NCBI GenBank assembly: GCA_902522775.1 | Contig: CABYWQ010000003.1 | Coordinates: forward strand, 1 to 64,000 | Direction of reading: 5' to 3' | DNA: 64,000 bases | DNA from: Eutrophosalina sp902522775 | GTDB lineage: Bacteria; Bacteroidota; Bacteroidia; Flavobacteriales; Flavobacteriaceae | In this document: piece by piece, positions 52,052-61,054 of the stretch | Numbering within the stretch: the first letter of the stretch is position 1 | How the letters are laid out: the number at the start of each line of letters is the position of its first letter | Program-made: the position numbers and the translations under genes | The notes under the pieces: model-generated | What the model was told of the DNA's origin: nothing | Seen by the model: only the letters and a program-made list of their open reading frames with translations | Database searches by the model: none

Positions 52052-53146
52052 CTAATCATCAATATAAACTCTTTTTATTCTACTTGAAACAGATGTGAGA
52101 ATTTCATATGAAATTGTATTTGAGTATTTTGAAAAATCTTCTGCTGTCTGATTATTTTCATCAAAAATAATAACCTCGTCACCCTCGTTGCAATCCAAGT
52201 TACTTATATCAATCATTAACATATCCATACATACATTTCCGATTATATCACATTTAATATTATTTACTAATAATTTTCCTTTCCTGTTTCCTAAAATCCT
52301 TGAAATTCCATCTGCGTGTCCAATTGGAACAATACCAATTCTTGTATCATCTGATGCTATAAATCCTCTGTTATAACCAACAGATTCACCTTTTTTTATT
52401 TTATGTATTTGTGAAATAGTAGATATTAGGCTTACAACAGGTAGCAGATGTTTTTGAAAGACTAAATCATTTCCATAGCCATAGATACCAATTCCACTTC
52501 TAACCATATTATATTCTTGTTCAGGAAAATTTAAAATTCCAGAGGTATTAAGCAGGTGTTTATCAACTTTCCTATTTAAATTTTCTTCAATCTTTTTATC
52601 TATTTTTTCAAATAATTTAATCTGATTATTGGTAAATTCGGTTTCTAATTTATCCTCAGAGGCAGCAAGATGTGAAAAGATATACTTAACATTAATTTTT
52701 TTTGAAATGATAATTTTAGTTAAATCATTTATATCAGAGTATAAAAATCCAAGTCTATTTAATCCGGTGTTAAATTTAACATGTATTGGATAATTAAAAA
52801 TTTGGCCTCTACAATTTAAGAATTCGTTTAGAACCTTGAATGAATATATATTTGGCTCCAAATTATATTCAATTATTTCATTGAAATCATCTAATTGTGG
52901 ATGTAATACTAAAATAGGATTATTAATCCCATTTTTTCTTAATTGAATTGCTTCACTTAAATATGCAACTGATAGGTAATCAACCTTATTTTTTTCTAAA
53001 CATTTAGCAATTTCTATAGCATCTGACCCGTATCCTGAGGCTTTAACTATAGCCATAAACTTAGTTTTCTTTGAAATTTTACTTTTAAGAAAATTAAAAT
53101 TTTGAATTAAATTTTTTAGGTTGATTTTAATGTATGTATTATTCAA
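52052..53146 (-). CDS. alr: Alanine racemase
   Basis: 364 residues. PLP lysine Lys35 in MAIVKASGYGSDA, RSGIGIYGYGN and VGYNRGF in the barrel, CMDMLMID in the C-terminal beta domain with the tyrosine region. Interconverts L- and D-alanine for peptidoglycan. It begins 1 nt after tdk on the same strand, a common flavobacterial pairing. Confidence 0.96.
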   Translation of the reverse strand: MNNTYIKINLKNLIQNFNFLKSKISKKTKFMAIVKASGYGSDAIEIAKCLEKNKVDYLSVAYLSEAIQLRKNGINNPILVLHPQLDDFNEIIEYNLEPNIYSFKVLNEFLNCRGQIFNYPIHVKFNTGLNRLGFLYSDINDLTKIIISKKINVKYIFSHLAASEDKLETEFTNNQIKLFEKIDKKIEENLNRKVDKHLLNTSGILNFPEQEYNMVRSGIGIYGYGNDLVFQKHLLPVVSLISTISQIHKIKKGESVGYNRGFIASDDTRIGIVPIGHADGISRILGNRKGKLLVNNIKCDIIGNVCMDMLMIDISNLDCNEGDEVIIFDENNQTAEDFSKYSNTISYEILTSVSSRIKRVYIDD

Positions 53147-53147
53147 C

Positions 53148-53693
53148 TTATTTTTTTTTCATTTTTAAAATAAAAGCTTCTCTTGATAAAGGCTCATATT
53201 CATCTTTCTTTCCTAACATAACAACATCCTTATTTTTTAATTTTCTATAACTGTACAATGCCGGATTTCCAGTATCTGAACAAATTGCATGAACCTTAAT
53301 TACTTCCTCAGCAATCGCCATCAAATATGGCATTGGTCCGAATGGTTTACCAGAATAATCCATGTCTAAACCAGCTATAATTACTCTAATACCGCTATCA
53401 GCTAATTCATTACAAACGCTAACAATATCATTGGAAAAAAATTGAGCTTCATCAATTGCAATAACATCAAATTTATTTTTATAATTAAGAATATCTATAA
53501 CATTATTCACTGACTGTGCTGGAATTTCAATATTATTGTGAGATTTAATGGAGTTTTTTTTATTTCTAGTATCAATTTCAGGTTTAAAAACCATATATTT
53601 AAAATTGGTTTTTTCAAGTTTGCCTATTCTTCTGATCAATTCCTCAGTTTTTCCTGAAAACATGGATCCACATATTACTTCAATTCGCCCCAC
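53148..53693 (-). CDS. tdk: Thymidine kinase
   Basis: 181 residues, type II thymidine kinase. Walker A GSMFSGKT (9-16), DEAQFF (about 81-86), and the lasso/zinc region with VHAICSDTGNPALYSYR, in which only one cysteine of the usual zinc set is obvious. Phosphorylates thymidine for salvage. Divergent from rsmI with 49 nt between. Confidence 0.95.
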   Translation of the reverse strand: MGRIEVICGSMFSGKTEELIRRIGKLEKTNFKYMVFKPEIDTRNKKNSIKSHNNIEIPAQSVNNVIDILNYKNKFDVIAIDEAQFFSNDIVSVCNELADSGIRVIIAGLDMDYSGKPFGPMPYLMAIAEEVIKVHAICSDTGNPALYSYRKLKNKDVVMLGKKDEYEPLSREAFILKMKKK

Positions 53694-53727
53694 TATTAAA
53701 TTCCTTTATTTTATTTGTAATTTAATA

Positions 53728-53735
53728 CAAAGATA
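53728..53735 (-). promoter_or_regulatory. -7-like box (TATCTTTG) before tdk
   Basis: Minus strand matches TAnnTTTG, 34 nt before the tdk start. No clear -33 TTG. Same 8-mer as before pdxA. Confidence 0.35.
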
Positions 53736-53742
53736 ATTTTAA

Positions 53743-54414
53743 ATGTCAAAGTTAGTTTTAATACCATCTCCCATTGGAAATCTTTTAGATATAACAAAAC
53801 GAGCAATTGAAGAAATAGAAAATTCTGACTTAATCTTTTGTGAGGATACTCGTCATACTGTGAAACTTCTAAATCATTTGGAAATAAAAAAAACTCTTAA
53901 ATCTTATCACAAGTTTAACGAACATAAAATAGTTGAATCAATTATAAATAAATTAAAGAATGGCTATAGAGTTGGATTGATTTCTGACGCTGGCACTCCA
54001 GGAATTTCTGACCCTGGATATTTAATTGTTAAAAAATGTATCAAACATAATATTGAGGTTGAATGTTTGCCAGGTCCAACTGCTTTGATCCCTGCCTTAG
54101 TAATAAGTGGATTACCGTGCGAGAGATTTACGTTTGAGGGTTTTTTGCCTATTAAGAAAGGCAGAAAAACCAGACTGGAGGAATTATCAATTGAAAAAAG
54201 AACTATGATTTTTTATGAATCTCCTCACAAATTAATTAAAACTTTGAAAGATTTCTCCAATACTTTTGGAAGTGAAAGAGAAATTTCAGTTACAAAGGAA
54301 ATTTCTAAAGTTTATGAAACTACTTATAGAGGTAAAGTTATAGATGTATTAAGCCAAATAACTAAACCTAAGATTAAAGGGGAGTTTGTGATTATAGTTA
54401 GAGGAAAGAAATAA
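53743..54414 (+). CDS. rsmI: 16S rRNA 2'-O-ribose C1402 methyltransferase
   Basis: 223 residues. LVLIPSPIGNLLDITKRAIE start, FCEDTRHTVKLL, LISDAGTPGISDPGYL and VECLPGPTALIPALVISGLP are the RsmI signature segments of the tetrapyrrole-methylase fold. Uses SAM to methylate 16S rRNA. A bidirectional terminator begins at its stop codon. Confidence 0.96.
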   Translation: MSKLVLIPSPIGNLLDITKRAIEEIENSDLIFCEDTRHTVKLLNHLEIKKTLKSYHKFNEHKIVESIINKLKNGYRVGLISDAGTPGISDPGYLIVKKCIKHNIEVECLPGPTALIPALVISGLPCERFTFEGFLPIKKGRKTRLEELSIEKRTMIFYESPHKLIKTLKDFSNTFGSEREISVTKEISKVYETTYRGKVIDVLSQITKPKIKGEFVIIVRGKK

Positions 54415-54440
54415 AAAAACCCTCCGAAGAGGGTTTTTTA
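54413..54440. terminator. Bidirectional terminator between rsmI and the TonB receptor
   Basis: AAAAAACCCTC, CGAA loop, GAGGGTTTTTT: perfect 11-bp stem, overlapping the rsmI stop and 16 nt from the end of the convergent receptor gene. Confidence 0.9.
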
Positions 54441-54455
54441 AATTGTAAGTTAGAT

Positions 54456-57230
54456 TTAGAATTGATAAGTAAAACCTAAATTCCAAGTTCTACCCCACCC
54501 AGGAAAAACTTTATTATCAACATTAATACCCATATGATTGGTACTAGTTGGAGTTACAGGATAGTTCGTAGTAGACATAGGATAATATTCTTCATCAAAT
54601 ACATTATTTACATTTAATCTAAGCCTAACACTATCATCACCAATTTTGAATCTAAATGTTGCTCCAGCATCAAAAATTTGATAATCTGGCAATCTCATAT
54701 CAGTTAAATTTTCATCTAAGAAACCATATTCATCAGCAAAAGTTTCATCCTCATGAATTCCACCAAAAATATCATCGGCATGAAATAATGATACATTAAA
54801 ATAAAAATTATCAGTTGGAGCAATTACCAAGTTAGCTCTCGCAGTAGTTTGTGCACTATCTTCAATTCTAAGTCCACCTAAGTATAGAGTCGATGAACCA
54901 ATTACTTGGCCGTCATTGTTTGTAACAGTATTATCGGTAACATCTTTCTGGTACTTATAATTTCCTAAAGTTGCCATAGCTTCAAGTTTTACATAATTGC
55001 TAATATTCCAAACACCATCGAATTCTATACCAGTATGTAATTGCTCTACACCAGTATAGTTAGCAGTTCCACTCACACCATCTATTCTAATGCCATCTGA
55101 AAGGAATCTGTCTTTCCATGATGTTCTAAAAAGGTTTAAGTTCATATTAAGATTACTAGATCTATATCCGTAACCAACTTCTAATCCAAAAACTTTTTCA
55201 TTATTTAAATCAGCATCAGGTGTTACGTAGTTGTCATAATCTAGAAATACTGCATCAAAATTTGGTGCTTTAGAATAATACCCAGTATTAACATATACAT
55301 TATTCTTAGCATCAATATTAAAATTTGCTCCACCTTTAATTGTACCACCTAGTATATTTTTAGTAGCACTTTTGTGCATAGGATCATTTACTTTATATCT
55401 AAAAAAGTCAACTCTTTGGAATCCTTGATTCGCAACAGAGCCTTGAATAAAAACAGAATATTTATCAGTAACATATTCAGCTTGACCAAATAAACCTTGC
55501 CAAGAAACAAGACCATCATTATGATAATCAATTTTCTCATCATCATCAGTAGATTTAAATACATTCCAAATATTTTCCATTGTTGATGGATGTTCTTTTT
55601 TAGCAATAAATCCTCCTGGATAATTTACATTATCAAAATCTCTATATCCATCTGCACCAAGTAAATTATCTAATCTTCTGTAGTGAATACCTTTATAATA
55701 TCTCAAGTCAGCTCCGACTTGGTAAGCAAAATTTTCATTGGATTGTGTTTTGAAATTTATTAAACCTCCAACCCAGTTATGTGAATTAACAGAAGCTCTT
55801 CTAATAATTCCATTTCTTTTAACACCATTTACTCTTTCATCAGGATCATTGACAATATATAAACCAGTAGTTGGATCTATAACATTAGAATAAGTTCTTC
55901 CACTGTAAAAAGTAGTTGGAATACCACCATTGGATGCTGCAAGTTTGTCGAAATCAAAATATCCATTACTTGGATTTCTAAGCGCATATTTTCCAGGTTG
56001 TGATCCATAATTTAAATCACCACTAAAATAGTGGAATCCATAAATTCTTCCAAGATCTCCTGTTCCACCACCTCTACCAACAGAAGCATAAGCAGTCACA
56101 GACAAGGTAGATTTTGAATTTAATTTACTTTCCCAGTTGACCGATGCAATAGGTTTATGATAAAAATTTCTTCTCATATTAAATCCTTCACCTTTATACA
56201 TCCCTCCAGTATAATTATAATATATACCATGATCCACATATTGCTGGAGAGTAGCTTGATTATAGTAGCTATAATATCTTTGTTGGTGGTATTGAGGGGC
56301 ACCAGTTACAATAAATTGCACATTATTTTTATCATCATCACTTTTCCATCCATACCCTAAGAAATATGCATATGATTCAAATTCAGTAAAATCAACTACA
56401 CCATCACCGGCAGTTCTACTAAAGACAAAAGATAGAGCATGACCACCATCCATAATTCCAGTATTGTAATTAAGAACAGTTTTTAAATATCCATCGTTAC
56501 CAACAGTAGCAGCAACTTTTCCACCTTGGGTAAGTTCTGTAGATTTAGTAACAATGTTAACCGTTCCACCAACTGATGAAATTGGAAGCGGAGAAGAGCC
56601 TAAACCTCTTTGAACCTGCATTGCTGAAACAACATCTGTTAGCCCTGCCCAATTACTCCAATATACTTTACCATTTTCCATATCATTTACTGGCATACCA
56701 TTAATTAATACAGCAATATTTTCTTGTTTAAAACCTCTTACGCTAATGTAACTATCACCAAATGCACCACCCCTTTTAGTAGCATAAACTCCAGGAGTTG
56801 AATTTAATAATTCAGGAAATTCTAAATTACCAATTCTTTCCTCAATCTCAGTAGTGGATAGAGTTGAAACAGCTACAGGTGTCTCTCTGTCAGTAGCAAG
56901 GGATAAACCTCCAAATACAGTAACCCCTGATAAGATATTTTCGCCTGGGTTTAATTTAATTAAACCTAAATCAAAGCTTTCACTAACAGAAATTTCAGCA
57001 GATTCATAACCGATGTATGAAATTTCAATCGTAGAGCCTGAGTCAGTGTTAATGGTAAAACGTCCATTGAAATCACTTGAAACTCCAGTCGTTGTACCTT
57101 GAATTATTATTGAAGCTCCAGGAAGTGCAGTTCCAGTTTCTGCATCAACAACAATTCCAGTTACAGAATTTTGAGCTAACATTAATCCCGATAAGAAAAA
57201 TGCTATAATTAGTAAAGAAAATTTTTTCAT
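54456..57230 (-). CDS. TonB-dependent outer-membrane receptor
   Basis: 924 residues. Signal peptide to about 19 (LMLAQ), CarboxypepD_reg-like domain (about 22-95, VTGIVVDAETGTALPGASI), plug (about 110-235, with RETPVAVSTLSTTEIEE, GVYATKRGGAFGDSYISVRGF and NIAVLINGMPVNDMENGKVY), and barrel ending WNLGFTYQF. Layout resembles FecA/ferric-siderophore-type receptors of Flavobacteriia, with DVNNVFDEEYYP near the end. Ligand unknown; no lipoprotein partner adjacent. 113 nt of AT-rich leader upstream. Confidence 0.92.
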   Translation of the reverse strand: MKKFSLLIIAFFLSGLMLAQNSVTGIVVDAETGTALPGASIIIQGTTTGVSSDFNGRFTINTDSGSTIEISYIGYESAEISVSESFDLGLIKLNPGENILSGVTVFGGLSLATDRETPVAVSTLSTTEIEERIGNLEFPELLNSTPGVYATKRGGAFGDSYISVRGFKQENIAVLINGMPVNDMENGKVYWSNWAGLTDVVSAMQVQRGLGSSPLPISSVGGTVNIVTKSTELTQGGKVAATVGNDGYLKTVLNYNTGIMDGGHALSFVFSRTAGDGVVDFTEFESYAYFLGYGWKSDDDKNNVQFIVTGAPQYHQQRYYSYYNQATLQQYVDHGIYYNYTGGMYKGEGFNMRRNFYHKPIASVNWESKLNSKSTLSVTAYASVGRGGGTGDLGRIYGFHYFSGDLNYGSQPGKYALRNPSNGYFDFDKLAASNGGIPTTFYSGRTYSNVIDPTTGLYIVNDPDERVNGVKRNGIIRRASVNSHNWVGGLINFKTQSNENFAYQVGADLRYYKGIHYRRLDNLLGADGYRDFDNVNYPGGFIAKKEHPSTMENIWNVFKSTDDDEKIDYHNDGLVSWQGLFGQAEYVTDKYSVFIQGSVANQGFQRVDFFRYKVNDPMHKSATKNILGGTIKGGANFNIDAKNNVYVNTGYYSKAPNFDAVFLDYDNYVTPDADLNNEKVFGLEVGYGYRSSNLNMNLNLFRTSWKDRFLSDGIRIDGVSGTANYTGVEQLHTGIEFDGVWNISNYVKLEAMATLGNYKYQKDVTDNTVTNNDGQVIGSSTLYLGGLRIEDSAQTTARANLVIAPTDNFYFNVSLFHADDIFGGIHEDETFADEYGFLDENLTDMRLPDYQIFDAGATFRFKIGDDSVRLRLNVNNVFDEEYYPMSTTNYPVTPTSTNHMGINVDNKVFPGWGRTWNLGFTYQF

Positions 57231-57343
57231 TTTTTTGAATGGTTTTATTTAGCAAATATTAACAAAATTTTAACAGCTTTTGTTATCCAAAAGTTAATTT
57301 TTTTCAACACTGATTATTAATTCTCAAATTGATAATTTTTAAA

Positions 57344-58963
57344 CTAATTTTTAGTAATCTTAGTTTTTTTCAAGAGAAAAGTTGAGGAATCATCATGTTT
57401 TTTGATTTTACCAGTTTGAATTTCTGTTAATAACTTAGCAGCAAGTTTTTTACCTAATTCAACACCCCACTGATCGTAGCTAAAAATATTCCAAATAATT
57501 CCTTGTGTATATATTTTGTGTTCATACATAGAAATTAACATTCCAAGAGATTTTGGTGTAAGATTATTAAATAAAATTGTTGTAGTTGGCTTATTACCAT
57601 CAAAAACTTTAAAAGGGGCAATCATATCCATTTTTTCATGTGATACCTGCGATTTTAGCATTTCAGTTTTAACATCATCCAATCCTATTCCATTTAGTAA
57701 GGCTTCAGTTTGACCAATAAAATTTGAAAGAAGTTTATTATGATGATCATCATTTCCATATAGAGACTTTTTAAAACCAATGAAATCACATGGTATTAAT
57801 TTTGTGCCTTGGTGTATTAATTGAAAAAAAGCATGTTGTGAGTTAGTTCCACTTCCTCCCCAAATTATATTTCCAGTTTGATATTTAATAATATTACCAT
57901 TTCTATCCACACTTTTACCATTACTTTCCATTACTGCTTGCTGAAGATAAGATGGCAAATATTTTAGATATTCATTGTATGGAATTATCGCTTCAGATTC
58001 AGCATCTAAAAAATTGTTGTACCAAATACTTATTAATGCTAAAATAACCGGTATATTTTTTTCAAAAGGTTCATTTTTAAAATGTGAATCCATTGAATCA
58101 GCACCTTTCAATAATTTTTCAAAATTCTGATATCCAATAGCTAAAGAAATTGAAAGACCTACAGTTCCCCACAATGAAAATCTTCCACCAATAAAATCAT
58201 ACATAGGAAAAACAAATTTTGGATCAATTCCAAAATCTTTAATTGCATTTAAATTTGTAGATACAGCGGCAAAATGGGACTTTATGGCTTTTTCATTTAG
58301 CTTTTCACAGAACCATTCTTTAATTGTAAGAGCATTAGTAATGGTTTCCTGAGTTGTAAAAGTTTTAGAAACAATAATAAAAAATGTGGTTTCAGGATTT
58401 AAATTTTTTAAAATCTCATTCACATGATCTCCGTCTATATTGGAAACAAAGTGAATATTTAAATCAGTTTTATAATATTTTAATGCTTCTACAACCATTA
58501 CAGGTCCTAAGTCAGATCCTCCTATTCCGATATTAACAATATCGGTGAATTTTTTACCAGTGCTGCTTGAAAAGGTACCATCAATAATTCCATCACTAAA
58601 AACTTTTATTTTTTTTCTATCCTTTTGAAATATTTTGAAGAAAGGGCTTTTTTTATCAAAGCTTCTTAAAGCAGTATGCAGAACAGCTCTATCTTCCGTT
58701 TCATTTATTTTTTCTCCGGTAAATTGCTTGTCTATTGCATCATGAAGTTTACATTCTTTAGAAAGATTAATTAGTAGATTCAATATTTCATCATCAATTA
58801 AGTTTTTTGAATAATCAACATATAATTCATCAATTGAGATTGAATATTTTTTTAAGCGATCATTATCATTTTTAAATAAAGTTTTTAAATCAACTGTTGA
58901 CTTCAAACTTTTAAGTTTTTTCCAAGATTTTGTTTTGGTAGGATTAATCTTATCTAAAGTCAT
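57344..58963 (-). CDS. pgi: Glucose-6-phosphate isomerase
   Basis: 539 residues from the ATG at 58963, giving the usual MTLDKINPTKTKSWKKLKSL; a longer frame overlapping the upstream gene is disfavoured. VNIGIGGSDLGPVMV, VSKTFTTQETITNA, GGRFSLWGTVGLSI, GSGTNSQHAFFQLIHQG and YDQWGVELGKKLA are all PGI signatures. Interconverts glucose-6-P and fructose-6-P. Starts 1 nt after the M23 peptidase gene. Confidence 0.96.
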   Translation of the reverse strand: MTLDKINPTKTKSWKKLKSLKSTVDLKTLFKNDNDRLKKYSISIDELYVDYSKNLIDDEILNLLINLSKECKLHDAIDKQFTGEKINETEDRAVLHTALRSFDKKSPFFKIFQKDRKKIKVFSDGIIDGTFSSSTGKKFTDIVNIGIGGSDLGPVMVVEALKYYKTDLNIHFVSNIDGDHVNEILKNLNPETTFFIIVSKTFTTQETITNALTIKEWFCEKLNEKAIKSHFAAVSTNLNAIKDFGIDPKFVFPMYDFIGGRFSLWGTVGLSISLAIGYQNFEKLLKGADSMDSHFKNEPFEKNIPVILALISIWYNNFLDAESEAIIPYNEYLKYLPSYLQQAVMESNGKSVDRNGNIIKYQTGNIIWGGSGTNSQHAFFQLIHQGTKLIPCDFIGFKKSLYGNDDHHNKLLSNFIGQTEALLNGIGLDDVKTEMLKSQVSHEKMDMIAPFKVFDGNKPTTTILFNNLTPKSLGMLISMYEHKIYTQGIIWNIFSYDQWGVELGKKLAAKLLTEIQTGKIKKHDDSSTFLLKKTKITKN

Positions 58964-58964
58964 T

Positions 58965-60215
58965 TTAAGGAATAGTGTTTTGTTCAAAGGTAATACTTGA
59001 TTCAATATTGTCAAGTTTATTTTTAATTGGATACATATGTGAAAGATAGATTTCTTTTAATTGATTTGAAATAGGTTTTGCTTCTGGAAGTTTTTGCTTT
59101 AAAGGATCTACTTGCTTTCCATTTTTCCAAAATCTATAACAAACGTGAGGACCCGATGTATAGCCTGTCATTCCAACCTCTCCGATTTTATCTCCTTGTT
59201 TTACTTTTGAACCTACTTTCAATCCTTTTTTGTTCATGTGTAGATATTGAGTTGAATACGTAGAATTATGACTAACAGTAACATAATATCCATTTCCTCT
59301 TGTGTATCCAGATTTAATTACTGTTCCATCGGCAGTAGCTCTAATAGGTGTTCCCACTGGCGCGGCAAAATCAGTACCATAATGAGGCTTAATTTTACCG
59401 TAGTAAGCGATCTTCCTTCTCAAGTTATATCTTGACGAAATTCTGCTAAATTGTACAGGGGATAACAAGAAAGCTCTTCTCAGGTTTTTTCCATTTTCAT
59501 CAAAATATTCATACATTTTTCTGATACTATCTGTCTGAAATTCAATTGCATAAAAAGGTTTGCCTCTGTGTTCAAAATATGCATTGTGAACTCTGTTTAA
59601 TCCAATATATGTAGAGTCATCTATGTATTTTGAAGTATATAATACTTTAAAATTATCACCTTTTTCAAGCCTAAAAAAGTCAATATTCCATGCATAAATT
59701 TCAGAAAGTTCATTTGTTAATAGAGGGCTTAATTTCAATTCTTGCAACGTTTCAGCTAATGAACTTTTTATTACTCCAGAAGCTTCTTTCTCAATTAGTT
59801 TAACTTCTTTTTGTTTTTTTTGAGCCCAAAGTGAATCATTTAATGAAACAACAACATAATCTATAGAGCTAGGTTGATATATAAAATATTGAGGAATATT
59901 TAGAGAATCTTTAGATGACAAAATTACATAGGGCCTTCCAGTATTAATCTTTCGAATATCAAAAACTTTTTTTACTTCATTAACAATATTATAAATTTTT
60001 GGATAAAAAAGATTTTCATTTTCAAGAATCAATCCAAAAGATTCACCTCTTTTGACCGTATATTTTTTAACATTAAAATCGTTTAAAGTAAAACCAAATT
60101 CTTTGATGATTTTTTCTTTTTTAGGTACTAAAATTTCAATTACTTTTTTTTCACTTTTTTCACAAGAACATATTAAAATTGTAAAAAATATAACTTTAAT
60201 TAATTCGTTAATCAT
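58965..60215 (-). CDS. M23-family metallopeptidase lipoprotein
   Basis: 416 residues. Lipobox with Cys18 (ILICSC), a long N-terminal region including a LysM-like KKYTVKRGESFGLIL (about 50-64), and the M23 domain (about 275-375): HYGTDFAAPVGTPI with His278/Asp282 zinc ligands, then GPHVCYRFW where canonical enzymes have His-x-His. Here the second position is Cys359. Peptidoglycan hydrolysis in the periplasm is the family role; the changed ligand may lower or alter activity. Overlaps the DUF3108 gene by 8 nt. Confidence 0.88.
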   Translation of the reverse strand: MINELIKVIFFTILICSCEKSEKKVIEILVPKKEKIIKEFGFTLNDFNVKKYTVKRGESFGLILENENLFYPKIYNIVNEVKKVFDIRKINTGRPYVILSSKDSLNIPQYFIYQPSSIDYVVVSLNDSLWAQKKQKEVKLIEKEASGVIKSSLAETLQELKLSPLLTNELSEIYAWNIDFFRLEKGDNFKVLYTSKYIDDSTYIGLNRVHNAYFEHRGKPFYAIEFQTDSIRKMYEYFDENGKNLRRAFLLSPVQFSRISSRYNLRRKIAYYGKIKPHYGTDFAAPVGTPIRATADGTVIKSGYTRGNGYYVTVSHNSTYSTQYLHMNKKGLKVGSKVKQGDKIGEVGMTGYTSGPHVCYRFWKNGKQVDPLKQKLPEAKPISNQLKEIYLSHMYPIKNKLDNIESSITFEQNTIP

Positions 60216-61035
60216 TTACAATTATTTTAAATGGATTTGTGATTCCTCTAAATGAGGTCAATTCAGCTACTATTGTACCAACCCTTAGATTTGCTCTAAC
60301 TTTTATAGGAATTCTATTTTTATCATTTGTAACCCATAATTCCAAGCCTTTGTTACTTCTGAAAACCCTTCCAGCTTCCATGTAAGGATTTAATTTCATA
60401 CATTCAATTAATCCAAATCTAGTCTTTAAGTTTTCTATCCCAAGAAATTTCATTTTGAAAGGATAGTTTCTTTGATCAAAAAAAATATTAAGACCTATTA
60501 AATCTCCTTCTTTTAATTTTGAAATATCTAAATGCTTTCTTAAAAAATAAAAAGTGGAAACTATATCTTGGTAATCATTCTCAAGATTAATTATTTTACT
60601 CTCATCAGTTATCTTATTTATTAATGTTGCTGTTTTGTTATTATCATCGTAAAATGTTTCGGCTTTTCTTACATATCCTCCCTCATATATATCTCGTATG
60701 GACTTTATGGGTTTCACTTTGTCCAATGGAAAGAAAGCTTCATATAAATCATCAACTTTGAAAAACAATCTTGCAAGACCTGTTGTTTTTCCTATTGCTG
60801 TTGCCCTATAAACTATGTTATTATTAAGTTCTTCTTTTCTTAGTTCTAGTGATGCATAACTTGCATTTAAAAAACCATAATAAAGCTTGTACTCAAGTAA
60901 TTCACCTGAACTAAAAGCATTGAATGTTTTTTCATATAAATTATCATCGATTAAATCTGAGTTTAAATTTTGAGTGTAAGAAAGTGTTGAATAAAATAAT
61001 ATGCAAAATGATAAAGTAAATAAATCTTTTTTCAA
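60208..61035 (-). CDS. DUF3108-family periplasmic protein
   Basis: 275 residues with signal peptide (TLSYTQ, about 22). DUF3108 pattern: FSSGELLEYKLYYGFLNASYASLEL, LARLFFKVDDLYEAFF, CMKLNPYMEAGRVFRSNKGLELWVTNDKNRIPIKV. Beta-rich, of unknown function, perhaps envelope lipid handling. Sits between uvrC and the M23 gene in one minus-strand run. Confidence 0.9.
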   Translation of the reverse strand: MKKDLFTLSFCILFYSTLSYTQNLNSDLIDDNLYEKTFNAFSSGELLEYKLYYGFLNASYASLELRKEELNNNIVYRATAIGKTTGLARLFFKVDDLYEAFFPLDKVKPIKSIRDIYEGGYVRKAETFYDDNNKTATLINKITDESKIINLENDYQDIVSTFYFLRKHLDISKLKEGDLIGLNIFFDQRNYPFKMKFLGIENLKTRFGLIECMKLNPYMEAGRVFRSNKGLELWVTNDKNRIPIKVRANLRVGTIVAELTSFRGITNPFKIIVND

Positions 61036-61054
61036 CTTAGTAAAATTAAAAATT

